Of a stretch of DNA of 64,000 bases, positions 31,331 to 41,614 are shown one piece after another. The translations under genes were made by a program, and so were the position numbers. A model generated the notes under the pieces. That model was not told the DNA's origin. It saw only the letters and a program-made list of their open reading frames with translations, and made no database searches. Origin of the DNA: Helopsaltes ochotensis (taxonomy: Eukaryota > Chordata > Aves > Passeriformes > Locustellidae); NCBI GenBank assembly GCA_013400155.1, contig VXBM01000668.1, positions 5,675 through 69,674 on the forward strand, given 5' to 3'. Each line of letters begins with the position of its first letter. Position 1 is the stretch's first letter.

Positions 31331-34300
31331 CTTTCATTAGGGCCGGGTTGCTCAAGGCCTTATCCAGCATCGCTCTGAACACTGCCAGAGTTGATGCATA
31401 CACAGCTTCTCTGGGCAAGCTATCCCAGTGGGTACCGCCCTTACAGTCAATTTCGTCCCAATGTCTAACTTAAATTTCCCTTCTCTCCGTTTGTACCGTT
31501 ACTCCTTGTCCCATCAAGACAGTTTCTGACGGAAAATCCCTCTCTAGCTTCCCTGTAGGCCCCCTGTAGACACTGGAAGGCTGCTCTGTGGGCTCCACAA
31601 AGCCTTCTCTTCTCCAGGCTAGACAGCCTCAACTTTCTCAGTTTGTCTTTGTAAGGGTGGACCAGTCCTCTTTTCAACGTCGTGGCCCTGCTCTGTACTT
31701 GCTCCAATAATTCCATGTCCTTCTTATGTTGTGGACACCTTTACCTATTTATATGCTGGTCTGTGTTACAGACAATAATATAGCTAAGGTAGTAGGGACT
31801 GTTCAGAGCAAGGATGTGTTACTGGACACAGGTTCGTGCGTGTCATGGTTTGAGTAGCATTTTGTGCTTTTTAGAAGCATTGAAAACACAAAAACATGTA
31901 TTTACAGGGACAGGAAGGAATGGGCTGATATTGAACCTGTTCCTCAAAATGATGGGCCAAATCCTGTTGTTCAGATCATCTACAGTGAAAAATGTGAGTC
32001 TTAAATGTATTCTACGCTTAACTGTTGAAACAAGACTTTGTGTTTTGGATAACATTTTCTAGAGTAATACTGTGAAAAAATTAATTTAATTAATTGTGTT
32101 ACAGTGCTTGTGTGTGGTGTTTTCACCAAGCATCTTTGAAACTGAATCTTCACCTAAGATGTTAATAGCCAATGTTCTTTTTTAAAAACCTATGGCTTAA
32201 GTAATATAGCAGACAGTGTGGTTCATGTCAAAAGGTGTTTCCAGCCCACAAGTGGAAGTGAAACATGAAGCTCTTGTAGCTGGTGAAAAAGTGTGAGTAA
32301 GCAGCACAGACCTTTTATGATTGTTTTGGCTATTACTCTGATGGTGTGTTTCTGACATACTTGTGCAGCTTTGTGGTGTGCTAATATCATGCACAGGTCT
32401 CAGTTGAAAATGCTGTCAGATCAATAGGTATCTATTACTCTACAGAAGTGTATTTAGAGCACAGAAAATAGGAAGCAATTTCAAAGGATTACTAACCTTA
32501 TCCCATTCAGGCCATTGGCTAAGGTGCTATTCTCTATTTAGTCCGAGATGTCTATGATTATTTCCGAGCTGTTCTGCAGCGGGATGAGAGAAGCGAAAGA
32601 GCTTTCAAGTTAACTGCAGATGCCATTGAGTTAAATGCTGCAAACTACACAGTATGGTATGTAGTAATCTTGGGATTATTTTTGAGGTCATTTGACTGCC
32701 TAGCTTTTAAGTCTTTAATGTTTTGTTAGTTGAATCAGTGCATGCCTAGTTGAATTTACACAGAGGAGTAGTGTAGCTTTCCAGTGAGCTCCCAAAGAAA
32801 ACTTTTGTTCAGTATTTCCCAAGCCTTATTTTGATTCAGTGGTTTTCATTCATTTTGCTTTAGGATATTATCAGTCAAGGTCAGCGTTAGCCACAAAAAT
32901 GGCTTTTCTGTTTAAAATTAGATCACTTTACCTGATGATGTGTCCATGGCAAAATGCTGAAGATGCCCTCAGTTGACTTCCAGAAGAGGCGTAAAAACGT
33001 GACAACAAATAATTTGCGTATTTACTAAATAGTGCATTTTAAGAGATCTGTCAGGTTACTGTTCAGTTAGGTAATAAATGAACAGTGAATTTCTGATATT
33101 CAGAGTAGGACCTTTAACTCACAGATGCTAGCAAGCATTTCTTGTACATCTTCCTTCCACTAATTTCTATAAAATCAGGAAATTCACATTGTTTCAAGCA
33201 CAGAAGTCTTAGTTTCTGTCACAGAAAACCAGCATGGGTACAGGTTAATTTGAACATGATTGTTACAGTCTTAGATAATGTACTGTTGCAATCAGTCATA
33301 TTCTAGTTCTCCGCTGTTCAATAATTGAATTCCCTTTAACAGAACTAGATATGTGATTAAGGATTCTGCATTAGTTTTATCTTTTTGCTAAAACTATTTT
33401 TAGCTCAATGTCATTTACAAGAGCTGTGAACAAAGGTGATTCTATGTTCTCTGTGAATTTTAGGGAAGTCCTTTTGCAGTGTTCAAATGCTTGACTTTTA
33501 TACAGGCATTTCCGGAGAGTCCTCCTGCAGTCTTTGGGAAAAGATCTCCATGAGGAACTTAGGTACATTACAGCTATCATTGAAGATCAACCAAAGAACT
33601 ATCAAGTCTGGTAAAACCATGCTTTCTTTTCTGTTCTTAAAGTTTTTGTAGATAATATTTGTTTTGTAAATTGTCCAGTTATGGTGGAGGAGTTAAATGG
33701 AGTTGCATTATGTCAAAGTTCCTTTCAGATATTTGTTCTAAGCATATGATTTTGATATGCTAAGCAGGTCTTGTTTTCTTCTTAATTTCAATGCTTAGAC
33801 TGCCAAAATAAGTCTGACAGGTTAAAAAAAACTTACAAAAAGGCAACCAAGAAGAAATTAGTATTTCTTCTTTTATTATGTTTTGGAGTTTGCCTGCCTG
33901 TTGTTGGGTTTTTTCCAAAAGGAATGGAAATAGGCAAAAAAGCAGTATTGTTATTGCTAGAAAACTTTACTCTGCTGAAGGCTTTGACCATGAGTGTGGA
34001 AGTATGTTGTTTCAGGTGAACATTACTTGTCTAAAGTGAGATGATATGCCATTGTGTATGTGTAGTTAGAAATTTTTAGAATATAAATATGCATCGTGCA
34101 TTTTTCAGAGCCAAGTGAAATGTTTTGGTATGCTTTATTTGAAGTAGTTAAGTAGTGGGTTTTTTCCCTAAGTGGTGCACTTGCTTTAAGCTGTTTTTAT
34201 ACAGACCACACACTCACAAAAAAAAATTTAGACTTTGTTCCTCTCTGATGTCATTAGGCATCACAGACGGGTGCTGGTTGAGTGGCTGCAGGATCCATCT

Positions 34301-37300
34301 CGAGAGCTTGAGTTCATAGCTGACATTCTTAATCAAGATGCCAAAAACTACCATGCCTGGCAACACAGACAGTGGGTTATTCAGGTATTGTATCCACAGA
34401 ACTCTTGATTCTTTAAATAACCTGCATTTTAAATGTGTGGCAGAGGTTAGCTATAAACTTGCCTTTTAGGAAATGAGTTCAAAAAATTGGATTGTTCTCT
34501 ACTTACTGTTGTGTGTGTGAATTTAATTGTGTACCACTGAATAGTGTAGCATGTTCCTAGTTCACCCTTACTTATGTTTCTTTGAACTTTCTGTTGATTG
34601 CTTCAAAAAAGGCTCTATCTGATGTTCAGGCAACTCAGGAACAATAAAATATTTAAAAAAATAAAAACTTTTGATTGTGATACTCTCTCTTCCTTCCCTT
34701 TCTGTAGGAGTTCAAATTATGGGACAATGAACTGGACTACGTAGACCAGCTTTTGAGAGAAGATGTGAGAAACAACTCTGTTTGGAACCAACGGCACTTT
34801 GTTATTTTCAACACCACTGGCTATGATGACCCAGCAGTCCTAGATAGAGAAGTCCGGTTAGTAATGCTATTCAGGCTCACATTAAACAGTCTCCATTGCA
34901 TGAAAACAAAGGATTACTTTCACAGTCCTGGTGGGCATTGTTTCCTGATTTTTATTCACTTCTGGGACTAATACTTATGGTTAGTAGATCAAGTGTTAGA
35001 CTGAAGCAAGCTCTGCTTACCCTGGGCAAGCTAGTATCATGAGTTTGTTTTCCTGACCTGCTGTTTATTATGCAACTAAAACTTTGGGGTTTATGGTGAG
35101 CTAGTTATAGTGGGACAAGCTGCACAAAATCTGTGACACTGTTGTGCTGTTTATTAGTATTCTACTCCTAGAAAGTTTGGAAAGAGAGGCACTCTTCAGC
35201 TGTGGTGCCTGGAGCACCTCCCCCCTCTTCCTTCACTGATCTTAGTATCTGCAGCATTGTTCCTCATGTGTCTTCACTCTCCTCTTCTCTGGCCACAGAT
35301 AAAACTGTGTGCAACCACCTTTGCTTTTCTCTCTTAAATATGATACCGTCATTTCTAATATGCCCAGCCTTGGCCAGTGGCACGTCCATCTTTGGAGCCA
35401 GCAGGGACTGGCTCTGATAGACATGGAAGAAGCTTCTGGCAGCTTCTCACAGAAGCCACCCCTGTAGCAGCCCCCTGCTACCAAAAAACAGGCCATGCAA
35501 ACCCAGTACAGTAACCTGGACATGGATTGTAGGAAGAGGAGTTGCCTTTTGTGAGGAATTTGACACAGATGGAAAAAAGAAGCTTTCAGGAGTATGTGGT
35601 TGTTACAAAGAGAACCACCTCTGTGAGAAGGCTAGTTTTCAGGAAAAAGAGTTTCATGCTCACTGTTAATAGGTTGCATGTTTGCAACTGAAGACAAGCT
35701 GGGCTTCTAGACGTATTTTACTACCCATGGCGGCAAGGGAAGGTTCTTCATATGGTTTTAACATTTCAGACTGCTGATTAGATTGATGGTTGTGAGAAGA
35801 TATTTGTCAAAAGTGAAGAAGCAATTAAGGTACTGTGATTTTTATAGACTTATTTTTCAGAAGAAAACTGAATCTCTGAATAGGTCCTTTGGTACATTAT
35901 TCGTAGAGGATCCCAGCCCTCACCATCTTCCATGATTGTCTTTACAACCTTCTAGAAGTTTTACTTCTTTTCTAGCTTATAACCTTCCTGTAGATCAGTG
36001 AATCTGAACCATTTCCATGACTTAGACTTGGATATCTTCAACTTTTTCTCTCCAGAGTTTAGATTGGACATCCTCTCTTGATCTTCTCATGATAATTGGG
36101 TACCATCTTAAGAACCAGACTGGCTAAGATTGAGACTTCCCAGATGTCATTATAGAACTGCTTGTTGGTTTATAAACTCGGTCTTTGTCATAGTGAATGC
36201 AGAATCTTAGAAAAGAGTCACAATTGTGGGTATTTTTTTAGTACTCCTGTTGCTTTGCTTTTACAGCAGTTGCCTCACTGCTGCTTTCACAGAAATGCTG
36301 CAGAAGGCTGCGTGAGCTGAAAGCTCTAGCACTGCCTTTCTGGGGGTTTGCTTGAGTGCAGCCTCATGAAAAAAGTTCTGCAAATAGGTACAGAACATAC
36401 CACTTGCAGTTGTATTAACAGAGCTCAAGTTACTCTGGTTGTTTTCAGCTCCTTGCCCTTTCTGAGCATCAGGTTACAAGTTACTCCTTTAGCATACCAG
36501 GAGAGTGTGTTACGTTGTTTCTCAGTGCTTTTGCTAACGACTTTGGGAACTGATTCGTTATTTTATAAAGTCTAGTAAATTGAACACTTAAATCTTAAAA
36601 TATAGTGTCTGCCTCTTTGAGACTCCTGGTGATTATATTGTGAGCCATTTTTGATCTACCCTGGTGAGATGATTTGCAAAAGGAGTGAACTATAGGTTAG
36701 AGACATGCATTTGAAAGCTTCTGTGCACATTCAGGTAATTTCTAACTGCATTGTTATGGTTGCATTCATGACCTATTACCTTTTTCTTGCAGGTACACTC
36801 TTGAGATGATCACAGCAGTGCCACATAATGAAAGTGCTTGGAACTACTTAAAAGGGTGAGGTGTATTTCTCCATGAGGCAGAGAGTATCTGTGGAAGGTG
36901 TCTGATGCCGACTTCTCAATTGAAAAGAACTTGTTGCTTTTTTTTCTAGTGTAGCTTAAGTAGGCAGGCAAATACAGTCACAAGGTGTTATCATATTCTA
37001 ACCTAATTTCTCTGTAACTTTTCACTAAGCTTCTGGCCTTGTAGTTCTTGTGGAAGGACTACAGGTACTTCTTATGGTTTTAAAAACTTGACCTGTAATG
37101 TTCCTGTTTTAAAAAGCAGATAGGAAATAACAAGCATGCTTTCAGTCTAATTTCGGTTCAGTTGAACAAAAACTATACCAGCTTACTACAACATGAGGTT
37201 GTACTAGTGCTGCATGCTGCTTACTTTCTGAGTTACTTGTGTTTGCAGACTGATTTCAAAACTAATCTCCAAGTAGAGGAATCATAACAAAAATGCAATC

Positions 37301-39213
37301 ATTCACACCAGATTTGCCATTGTTACGTGTCAAGCTTGTTTTCCTCTCTTCTAGGATTCTACAGGATCGTGGTCTTTCTAAATATCCAAATCTGCTGGAG
37401 GAACTGTTGAATTTACAGCCCAGTCACAGTTCACCCTATCTGATTGCTTTTCTGGTGGACATATATGAAGATATGCTAGAAAACCAGTGTGATAACAAGG
37501 AAGAAACACTGAACAAGGCATTGGAGGTACGTTTTGGGAGCTTGGTTTTTCTTCTCAGGGATGCTGTCTCTTCATGTGTGGTTTTATAGCTTGAGAAAAT
37601 GAGATTGATTTTCATAAATAGAATAGGTTACTTGTTAATCATGGGAGGTCTATGAAGAGTTTAACACAAAAGCCAGACAATCACAAGGATCTCATGAATT
37701 TAAATATAAATCATAACTTGCCCATTATGAAATTACTCTTAAATTTTTTACTGGTAGTAAAGGAAGGTCTCTTTCTTCTTTGCAGAAGAAAGATGATGTT
37801 TGAACAATTGAGGACTTTTCGGTGTTAACTTCGTAGCATTAACTCACGCTCTTCTCCGTAGGCTAATGAATTTTTCTCAGAATATCCATGTTCAAACAAC
37901 CTCAATTGAGCTCCTTTGGCCCTTCTTAGCTCCTTCTTAGAAAATTGACAGAATTAGCTTATGGCCAGCAGGCATTTCTTACTGGGGTGTCAGTAGAAAT
38001 GTCAGGCACCACTTCCTACCAAGCATAAATTACTTCTGGCAATGTTGTGTATCTCCCAGAGGTTCATACTTGGCTGCTCCTTGGTGCAGTTTGTAGTGTA
38101 CTTTTTACAAGAACATTTTCCATTCACTCTGGGACTGACTGGAACTTGATGTAATTATAGCTGCAGTTTTAGTGGAGTCTTTGTGTTCCAACATTGTTCT
38201 TTCTCAGCACTTTTCCATTGTTTTGTTCCAGGACCAGATTGTAAATAAGTGCAGTTGTATCTCCTAGATTCAGGTCCCCTTTATATTATTTCACTGATTT
38301 AGACTTCTCTGTTTAGGCATCAAAGCTCTTAATTTCTTAACTCCATTTCACTGAGTAAGGCAATGTCATCTGCATAATGAAAGGGAATTTACTAAAATAT
38401 TATTATTTATTATTTATAATATATAATATATATAAGAATATATTTATTATTATAAATTTATGGTGTTCATACTGTGTAAAATTTACACAGCTTACCCTGT
38501 AGGTAGTATTGACTCCTACTGTGCTGCTTACCCAGACCAAAATTAAAAATCCCAAACATGTAGAAGTATCTGCACCAACTCTTAATGTAGCATGAGAGAA
38601 CATTGTTGACTTGCATAGAGAACCTTTTTGTGTGCTGAGGAAAAAAATAAAAGATCTCCTGTCAGTCCATCAAGAGTACTGAAGATTCAAGAGCAGGATG
38701 ATCCTCCAGTGTTTGAAATTAGGTAGTTTACAGCCTGTTGGATGACTAAAAGACATTCAAGGTTCTCAGGAATTATACTGTGCTCTACTACAGATGCATA
38801 AGGCTGGCATGGATGAAGAGTGGTAGGCATGGAAATGAATCAGAGAGAAACTGCTACAACGCAAATGGGGCTGGAGGGATTTTTGTGCAGTGTCAGATTG
38901 GTTGGCTGCCAACTGGGGTCCTTATACAGTTACAAATCCCATGAATAAAACAAATGTTGCAGAGAAGGGTATTTCCAATACTGTCTGAAGTATATGTTCT
39001 ATTCATTTTATAGTTAAGTATAGTTAAGGATTCTGTAAGCTTTTTGGTTTAACACTCCAGTCTCTCATTTTTCTTTCATAGTTGTGTGAAATTCTGGCTA
39101 AAGAAAAAGATACCATCCGAAAAGAGTACTGGAGATATATTGGAAGGTCCCTTAAGAGCAAACACAGTTCAGGCACTGAACAGAGCAGCACGCTGACGGA
39201 TAAAGAGCAGTAA
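31064..39213 (+). CDS. FNTA: FNTA, protein farnesyltransferase/geranylgeranyltransferase-I alpha subunit, complete in 9 exons
   Basis: Exons 31064-31206, 31908-31993, 32542-32656, 33506-33610, 34258-34384, 34708-34856, 36793-36855, 37355-37526 and 39082-39213 sum to 1092 nt (363 aa; human 379 aa). The protein pairs with FNTB to farnesylate CaaX proteins such as Ras and lamins, or with PGGT1B to geranylgeranylate Rho-type proteins, in the cytosol. Five prenyltransferase-alpha (PPTA) repeats are visible with the N-x-x-x-W pattern at W115, W150, W184, W218 and W258. Lys145 in QPKNYQVW aligns with catalytic Lys164 of the mammalian enzyme. All splice sites are GT-AG and all phases agree. The N-terminus (1-48) is acidic and alanine/glycine-rich, lacks the proline/glutamine-rich stretch of mammals and is about 19 residues shorter; from YVLYR onward the match is close and ungapped until the last ~20 residues. 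Confidence 0.97.
31207..31907 (+). other. FNTA: FNTA intron 1
   Basis: 701-bp intron, GTACGG to TATTTACAG, more than half occupied by a CR1 copy. Confidence 0.9.
31337..31735 (-). mobile_element. CR1 LINE fragment in FNTA intron 1
   Basis: Minus-strand CR1 lacking the terminal ~60 bp. The minus-strand frame at 31465-31716 reads LRKLRLSSLEKRRLCGAHRA, a CR1 ORF2 relative. It sits directly after the first exon at the CpG-island edge. Confidence 0.85.
31908..31993 (+). CDS. FNTA: FNTA coding exon 2 (residues 48-77)
   Basis: Acceptor TATTTACAG and donor T|GTGAGT. Encodes DRKEWADIEPVPQNDGPNPV and VQIIYSEK, nearly identical to mammalian FNTA. Confidence 0.95.
32542..32656 (+). CDS. FNTA: FNTA coding exon 3 (residues 77-115)
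   Basis: Acceptor CTATTTAG and donor TATG|GTATGT. Encodes FRDVYDYFRAVLQRDERSER followed by AFKLTADAIELNAANYTVW, which holds the start of PPTA repeat 1. The Trp codon is split across the intron. Confidence 0.96.
33506..33610 (+). CDS. FNTA: FNTA coding exon 4 (residues 115-150, catalytic lysine)
   Basis: Acceptor TTTATACAG and donor TCTG|GTAAAA. Encodes HFRRVLLQSLGKDLHEEL then RYITAIIEDQPKNYQVW. Lys145 in this exon corresponds to mammalian Lys164, needed for farnesyl transfer. Confidence 0.96.
34258..34384 (+). CDS. FNTA: FNTA coding exon 5 (residues 150-192)
   Basis: Acceptor GTCATTAG and donor CAG|GTATTG. Encodes HHRRVLVEWLQDPSRELEF and IADILNQDAKNYHAWQHRQW, completing PPTA repeat 2 and holding repeat 3. 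Confidence 0.96.
34708..34856 (+). CDS. FNTA: FNTA coding exon 6 (residues 193-242)
   Basis: Acceptor CTTTCTGTAG and donor GTCCG|GTTAGT. Encodes EFKLWDNELDYVDQLLRED and VRNNSVWNQRHFVIFNTTGY, PPTA repeat 4. Confidence 0.96.
34857..36792 (+). other. FNTA: FNTA intron 6
   Basis: 1936-bp intron, GTTAGT to CTTGCAG. No repeat family or embedded gene recognised. Confidence 0.9.
36793..36855 (+). CDS. FNTA: FNTA coding exon 7 (residues 242-263)
   Basis: A 63-nt exon with acceptor TTTTTCTTGCAG and donor AAAGG|GTGAGG. Encodes YTLEMITAVPHNESAWNYLK, PPTA repeat 5; mammals have KL where TA is found. Confidence 0.95.
37355..37526 (+). CDS. FNTA: FNTA coding exon 8 (residues 263-320)
   Basis: Acceptor CCTCTCTTCTAG and donor GAG|GTACGT. 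Encodes ILQDRGLSKYPNLLEELLNL, QPSHSSPYLIAFLVDIYEDM and LENQCDNKEETLNKALE. The open frame continues into the intron to 37589, but the donor is strong and exon 9 continues the family sequence. Confidence 0.96.
37527..39081 (+). other. FNTA: FNTA intron 8
   Basis: 1555-bp intron, GTACGT to TTCATAG. Includes an AT-rich simple stretch at 38398-38460. Confidence 0.9.
38398..38460 (+). repeat. AT-rich low-complexity stretch
   Basis: Alternating TATT/ATAT sequence of about 60 bp made almost entirely of A and T, inside FNTA intron 8. Confidence 0.85.
39082..39213 (+). CDS. FNTA: FNTA coding exon 9 (residues 321-363, stop TAA)
   Basis: Acceptor TTTCTTTCATAG. Encodes LCEILAKEKDTIRKEYWRYI, then GRSLKSKHSSGTEQSSTLTD and KEQ-stop. 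The last ~20 residues diverge from mammals, as is usual for this tail. Confidence 0.95.
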   Translation: MCEILAKEKDTIRKEYWRYIGRSLKSKHSSGTEQSSTLTDKEQ

Positions 39214-39475
39214 CTGAAGATGGAAGAAGACAGTGTTAAGCTCTAAAGCTGTAGTAAGTAGGGTCATCATCAAGTTTAAAGTCCATTTGTTGGTATTGCA
39301 ATGAAAAAAGAATGCAGACTGCTGTATAGTCCTGAGTTGTTTCTGCTACTGGTGATAGCTCTAGGTGCAGTCAAGAAATGTATTAAGGCTTAATTATTGA
39401 AATGTACCAAGTAAAAGTTTTAGTTTCTAACTAAAAATATATAAAGCTATACCTGTTATATTGGTAGTACTCAGT

Positions 39476-39538
39476 AAATGGTTGGCCTTGATCTTAAGAT
39501 GTTTTTTCCAACACGAGTTACTCTATGATTCTGTGAAG
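39476..39538 (+). mobile_element. CR1 LINE 3' tail inside FNTA 3' UTR
   Basis: GGTTGGCCTTGATCTTAAGA followed by TTTTTTCCAACACGAGTTAC and TCTATGATTCTGTGA, the last ~60 bp of a CR1 in sense orientation, between the FNTA stop codon and its poly(A) signal. Confidence 0.75.
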
Positions 39539-39758
39539 CACTAAAACCATTTCTCATGTCCTGGCTTAACCACATGTGGTTCCTAACACTGTCTCATCAG
39601 ATGCTGCAGTAAGTGACTGCAGGTAACTTAGCTACAGGGGATATAAAGTAACCTGGTTAGTGCAAATAGGTACTGCAGCTGTTGCCTTGTGTGGGAGCAG
39701 CTGTGTGACACTGTCAGCCTATGCTGTTGTATGCAACTAACACCAAGTGTAATTTTGT

Positions 39759-39764
39759 AATAAA
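39759..39764 (+). terminator. Poly(A) signal AATAAA of FNTA
   Basis: First canonical AATAAA after the FNTA stop, about 550 nt downstream, in an AT-rich context and followed by T/TG-rich sequence (39781-39815) suitable as a downstream element. Confidence 0.65.
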
Positions 39765-39785
39765 AAAGATAACTTAGAGCATTTG

Positions 39786-41538
39786 TCTGAATTTCATTGA
39801 TGTGTTTCTTTTGGTCCTTGTAAGTGCATAGTATGTTTTCAGATGCTAATAGAGATAATATCCCCTTGTGTAAGTATTGGATTCTGTTGCACTGAGATGT
39901 CTTTTGCACTGTAGCATTCTTACCCCAGAACCTTTTAGTACTCTTGATATATTCAATGGAATCCTGAATTCTTACTTAAAATGACAGGAAAAATGCTTTG
40001 AGGATCCTGGGAGATGTGCATAGCTGCACCAGAAAAATGCCATCTATCCTGTTTCCACTAAATGGCTGTTGTAAATTGTGTTCTTGTGGAGTGCTTGTCT
40101 GATACAAAATACTTTATTGGAAACAATCATTAGAAATAAGAGGGGACAAACAAATGCTAGTGTTCATTCCATAATATGCAGGTTTCTGACACTAAATATT
40201 AAAAGGTGTTAACTGTAATTAAACAATAGTAGAGATTATTTTTTTAACACTTGAAATTCTTTAATTCAATGCTTGAATCAACTGGAAATTCAAAACAACT
40301 CACAGGGAGTGGAATTGATATACGAAAGCTATGTAATTTTGTAGTGGTTTTGGTGCTTTCTCAGCGGTAGAGAAAACCTTTTGTAGTGACACATGAACAT
40401 TCAAAACAGGTAAGGACTTACTGTCATTTGAATTGCAAGGAAGCTTTCAAATTCTCTCACAAAGACACCTCAGTTTTGTGCTGGTCAACCATACACAAAA
40501 AGACTGAGCTGTCAGATCTGGAAAAATGATGGCTGCCCAGCCAGGTTGCAAGTGCAGCTACCAGACCTTGAATTTTAATGTGTCCAAGAGAAAATGTTTC
40601 TGGTGGAAGAGGGAGCTTGACAAAATGTATGACCTGTAGAGAGAAGGGTCTTAGAGCAGAAAGTTAGAGATGACTTTAACCTATAGGCATTGTACTGACT
40701 ACCTTTGATCAGGGTAAACATCACAGTTATTTATCCCAATAGGTTCATTTATACAAGAAAATTTACTGTTGTTTTTATTGTGTGTAATGATGTGACTCTT
40801 ATGTGCAATTTTATTACTGAAGAGCTGTGCCTAAATGGAAAACTACTGATACAACTCTCCCTTGTAAATCAGTGTAACTGGAACATTCAATGGAGCATTA
40901 GTAAAGTGTGAAATCATATCCTATGCTTGCTCTCATCAGAGGCTGATGTTCTTGCCTTGGTGTAGCTCTGTCTGTCTTGCTAAGGCATTCTTGACTACCA
41001 CCTTCTTGTCTTTGCAACTTAGCTGACAAAAGAGTGTGCAAATGCTTCCTAATCTATTCAGGACAAAACCACTTCTGCTAGCACAGAGTGCTTCTATCAG
41101 ACCCTGTCTGGTTGTGCTGGGGCAGATTAGAGTGTGCCATTCAGCTGGACCTTCTGTAGGGGCAATATTCTCCAGTAAGGAAGCAGGGAGATTTCTAATG
41201 ACTCCCTCCACATAAAACATTTTTATCGAAGTTCTAGCTGCCAATTCATGCAGTATTGTGGTGATGAGTGACTGACTTATATAGACATGGGACACCCAAA
41301 ACTGAGGGTACACTCACTTACTTAGGCTTCTCTATGTACCATGATGAGCAACTAGAAGCTTCACCAAATATAGCTAAACACCGCACTTCAGGATGCCTTG
41401 ATGCCTACATCATCTGCCTAATGAAACCACTTGGGGCTAGGACTGTGCTCCACGAAGTGCACCACCATCGCTGTCTCTGAAGAAGCACTGAAAACCTACG
41501 TAAGATTTCAGCCTTGGGAGATGCGACTCGTTGCTGCA

Positions 41539-41540
<2 letters not shown>
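39786..41540. other. Intergenic, no gene recognised
   Basis: Non-coding composition with short frames only. The 125-codon minus frame at 40936-41313 shows no domain. Confidence 0.5.
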
Positions 41541-41576
<36 letters not shown>

Positions 41577-41577
41577 N

Positions 41578-41613
<36 letters not shown>
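41541..41613 (+). repeat. (CTG)12-N-(CTG)12 microsatellite
   Basis: Twelve uninterrupted CTG units, one unresolved base at 41577, then twelve more CTG units ending at TCGCCC. The flanks contain several CpGs (GACGCGCACC and CGGCGCGGCAG within 41650-41690). True length is unknown because the N may stand for a collapsed or joined tract. As CAG on the minus strand it would read as polyalanine, polyserine or polyglutamine by frame, but no surrounding exon is supported. Confidence 0.95.

Positions 41614-41614
<1 letters not shown>

Larger units (their letters stand above)
39214..39785 (+). other. FNTA: FNTA 3' UTR (approximate end)
   Basis: Non-coding sequence from the stop codon to about 20 nt after the AATAAA at 39759-39764. 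It contains a short CR1 3' tail at 39476-39538. The end point is inferred from the hexamer only; longer forms are possible. Confidence 0.6.

Noticed and set aside
30664..31473. 269-codon plus-strand ORF and 207-codon minus-strand ORF at the FNTA promoter
   Set aside because: They run across CR1, promoter, FNTA exon 1 and intron 1 in the wrong frame; low-complexity translation. Only the upstream ATG at 30847 is kept as a regulatory observation.
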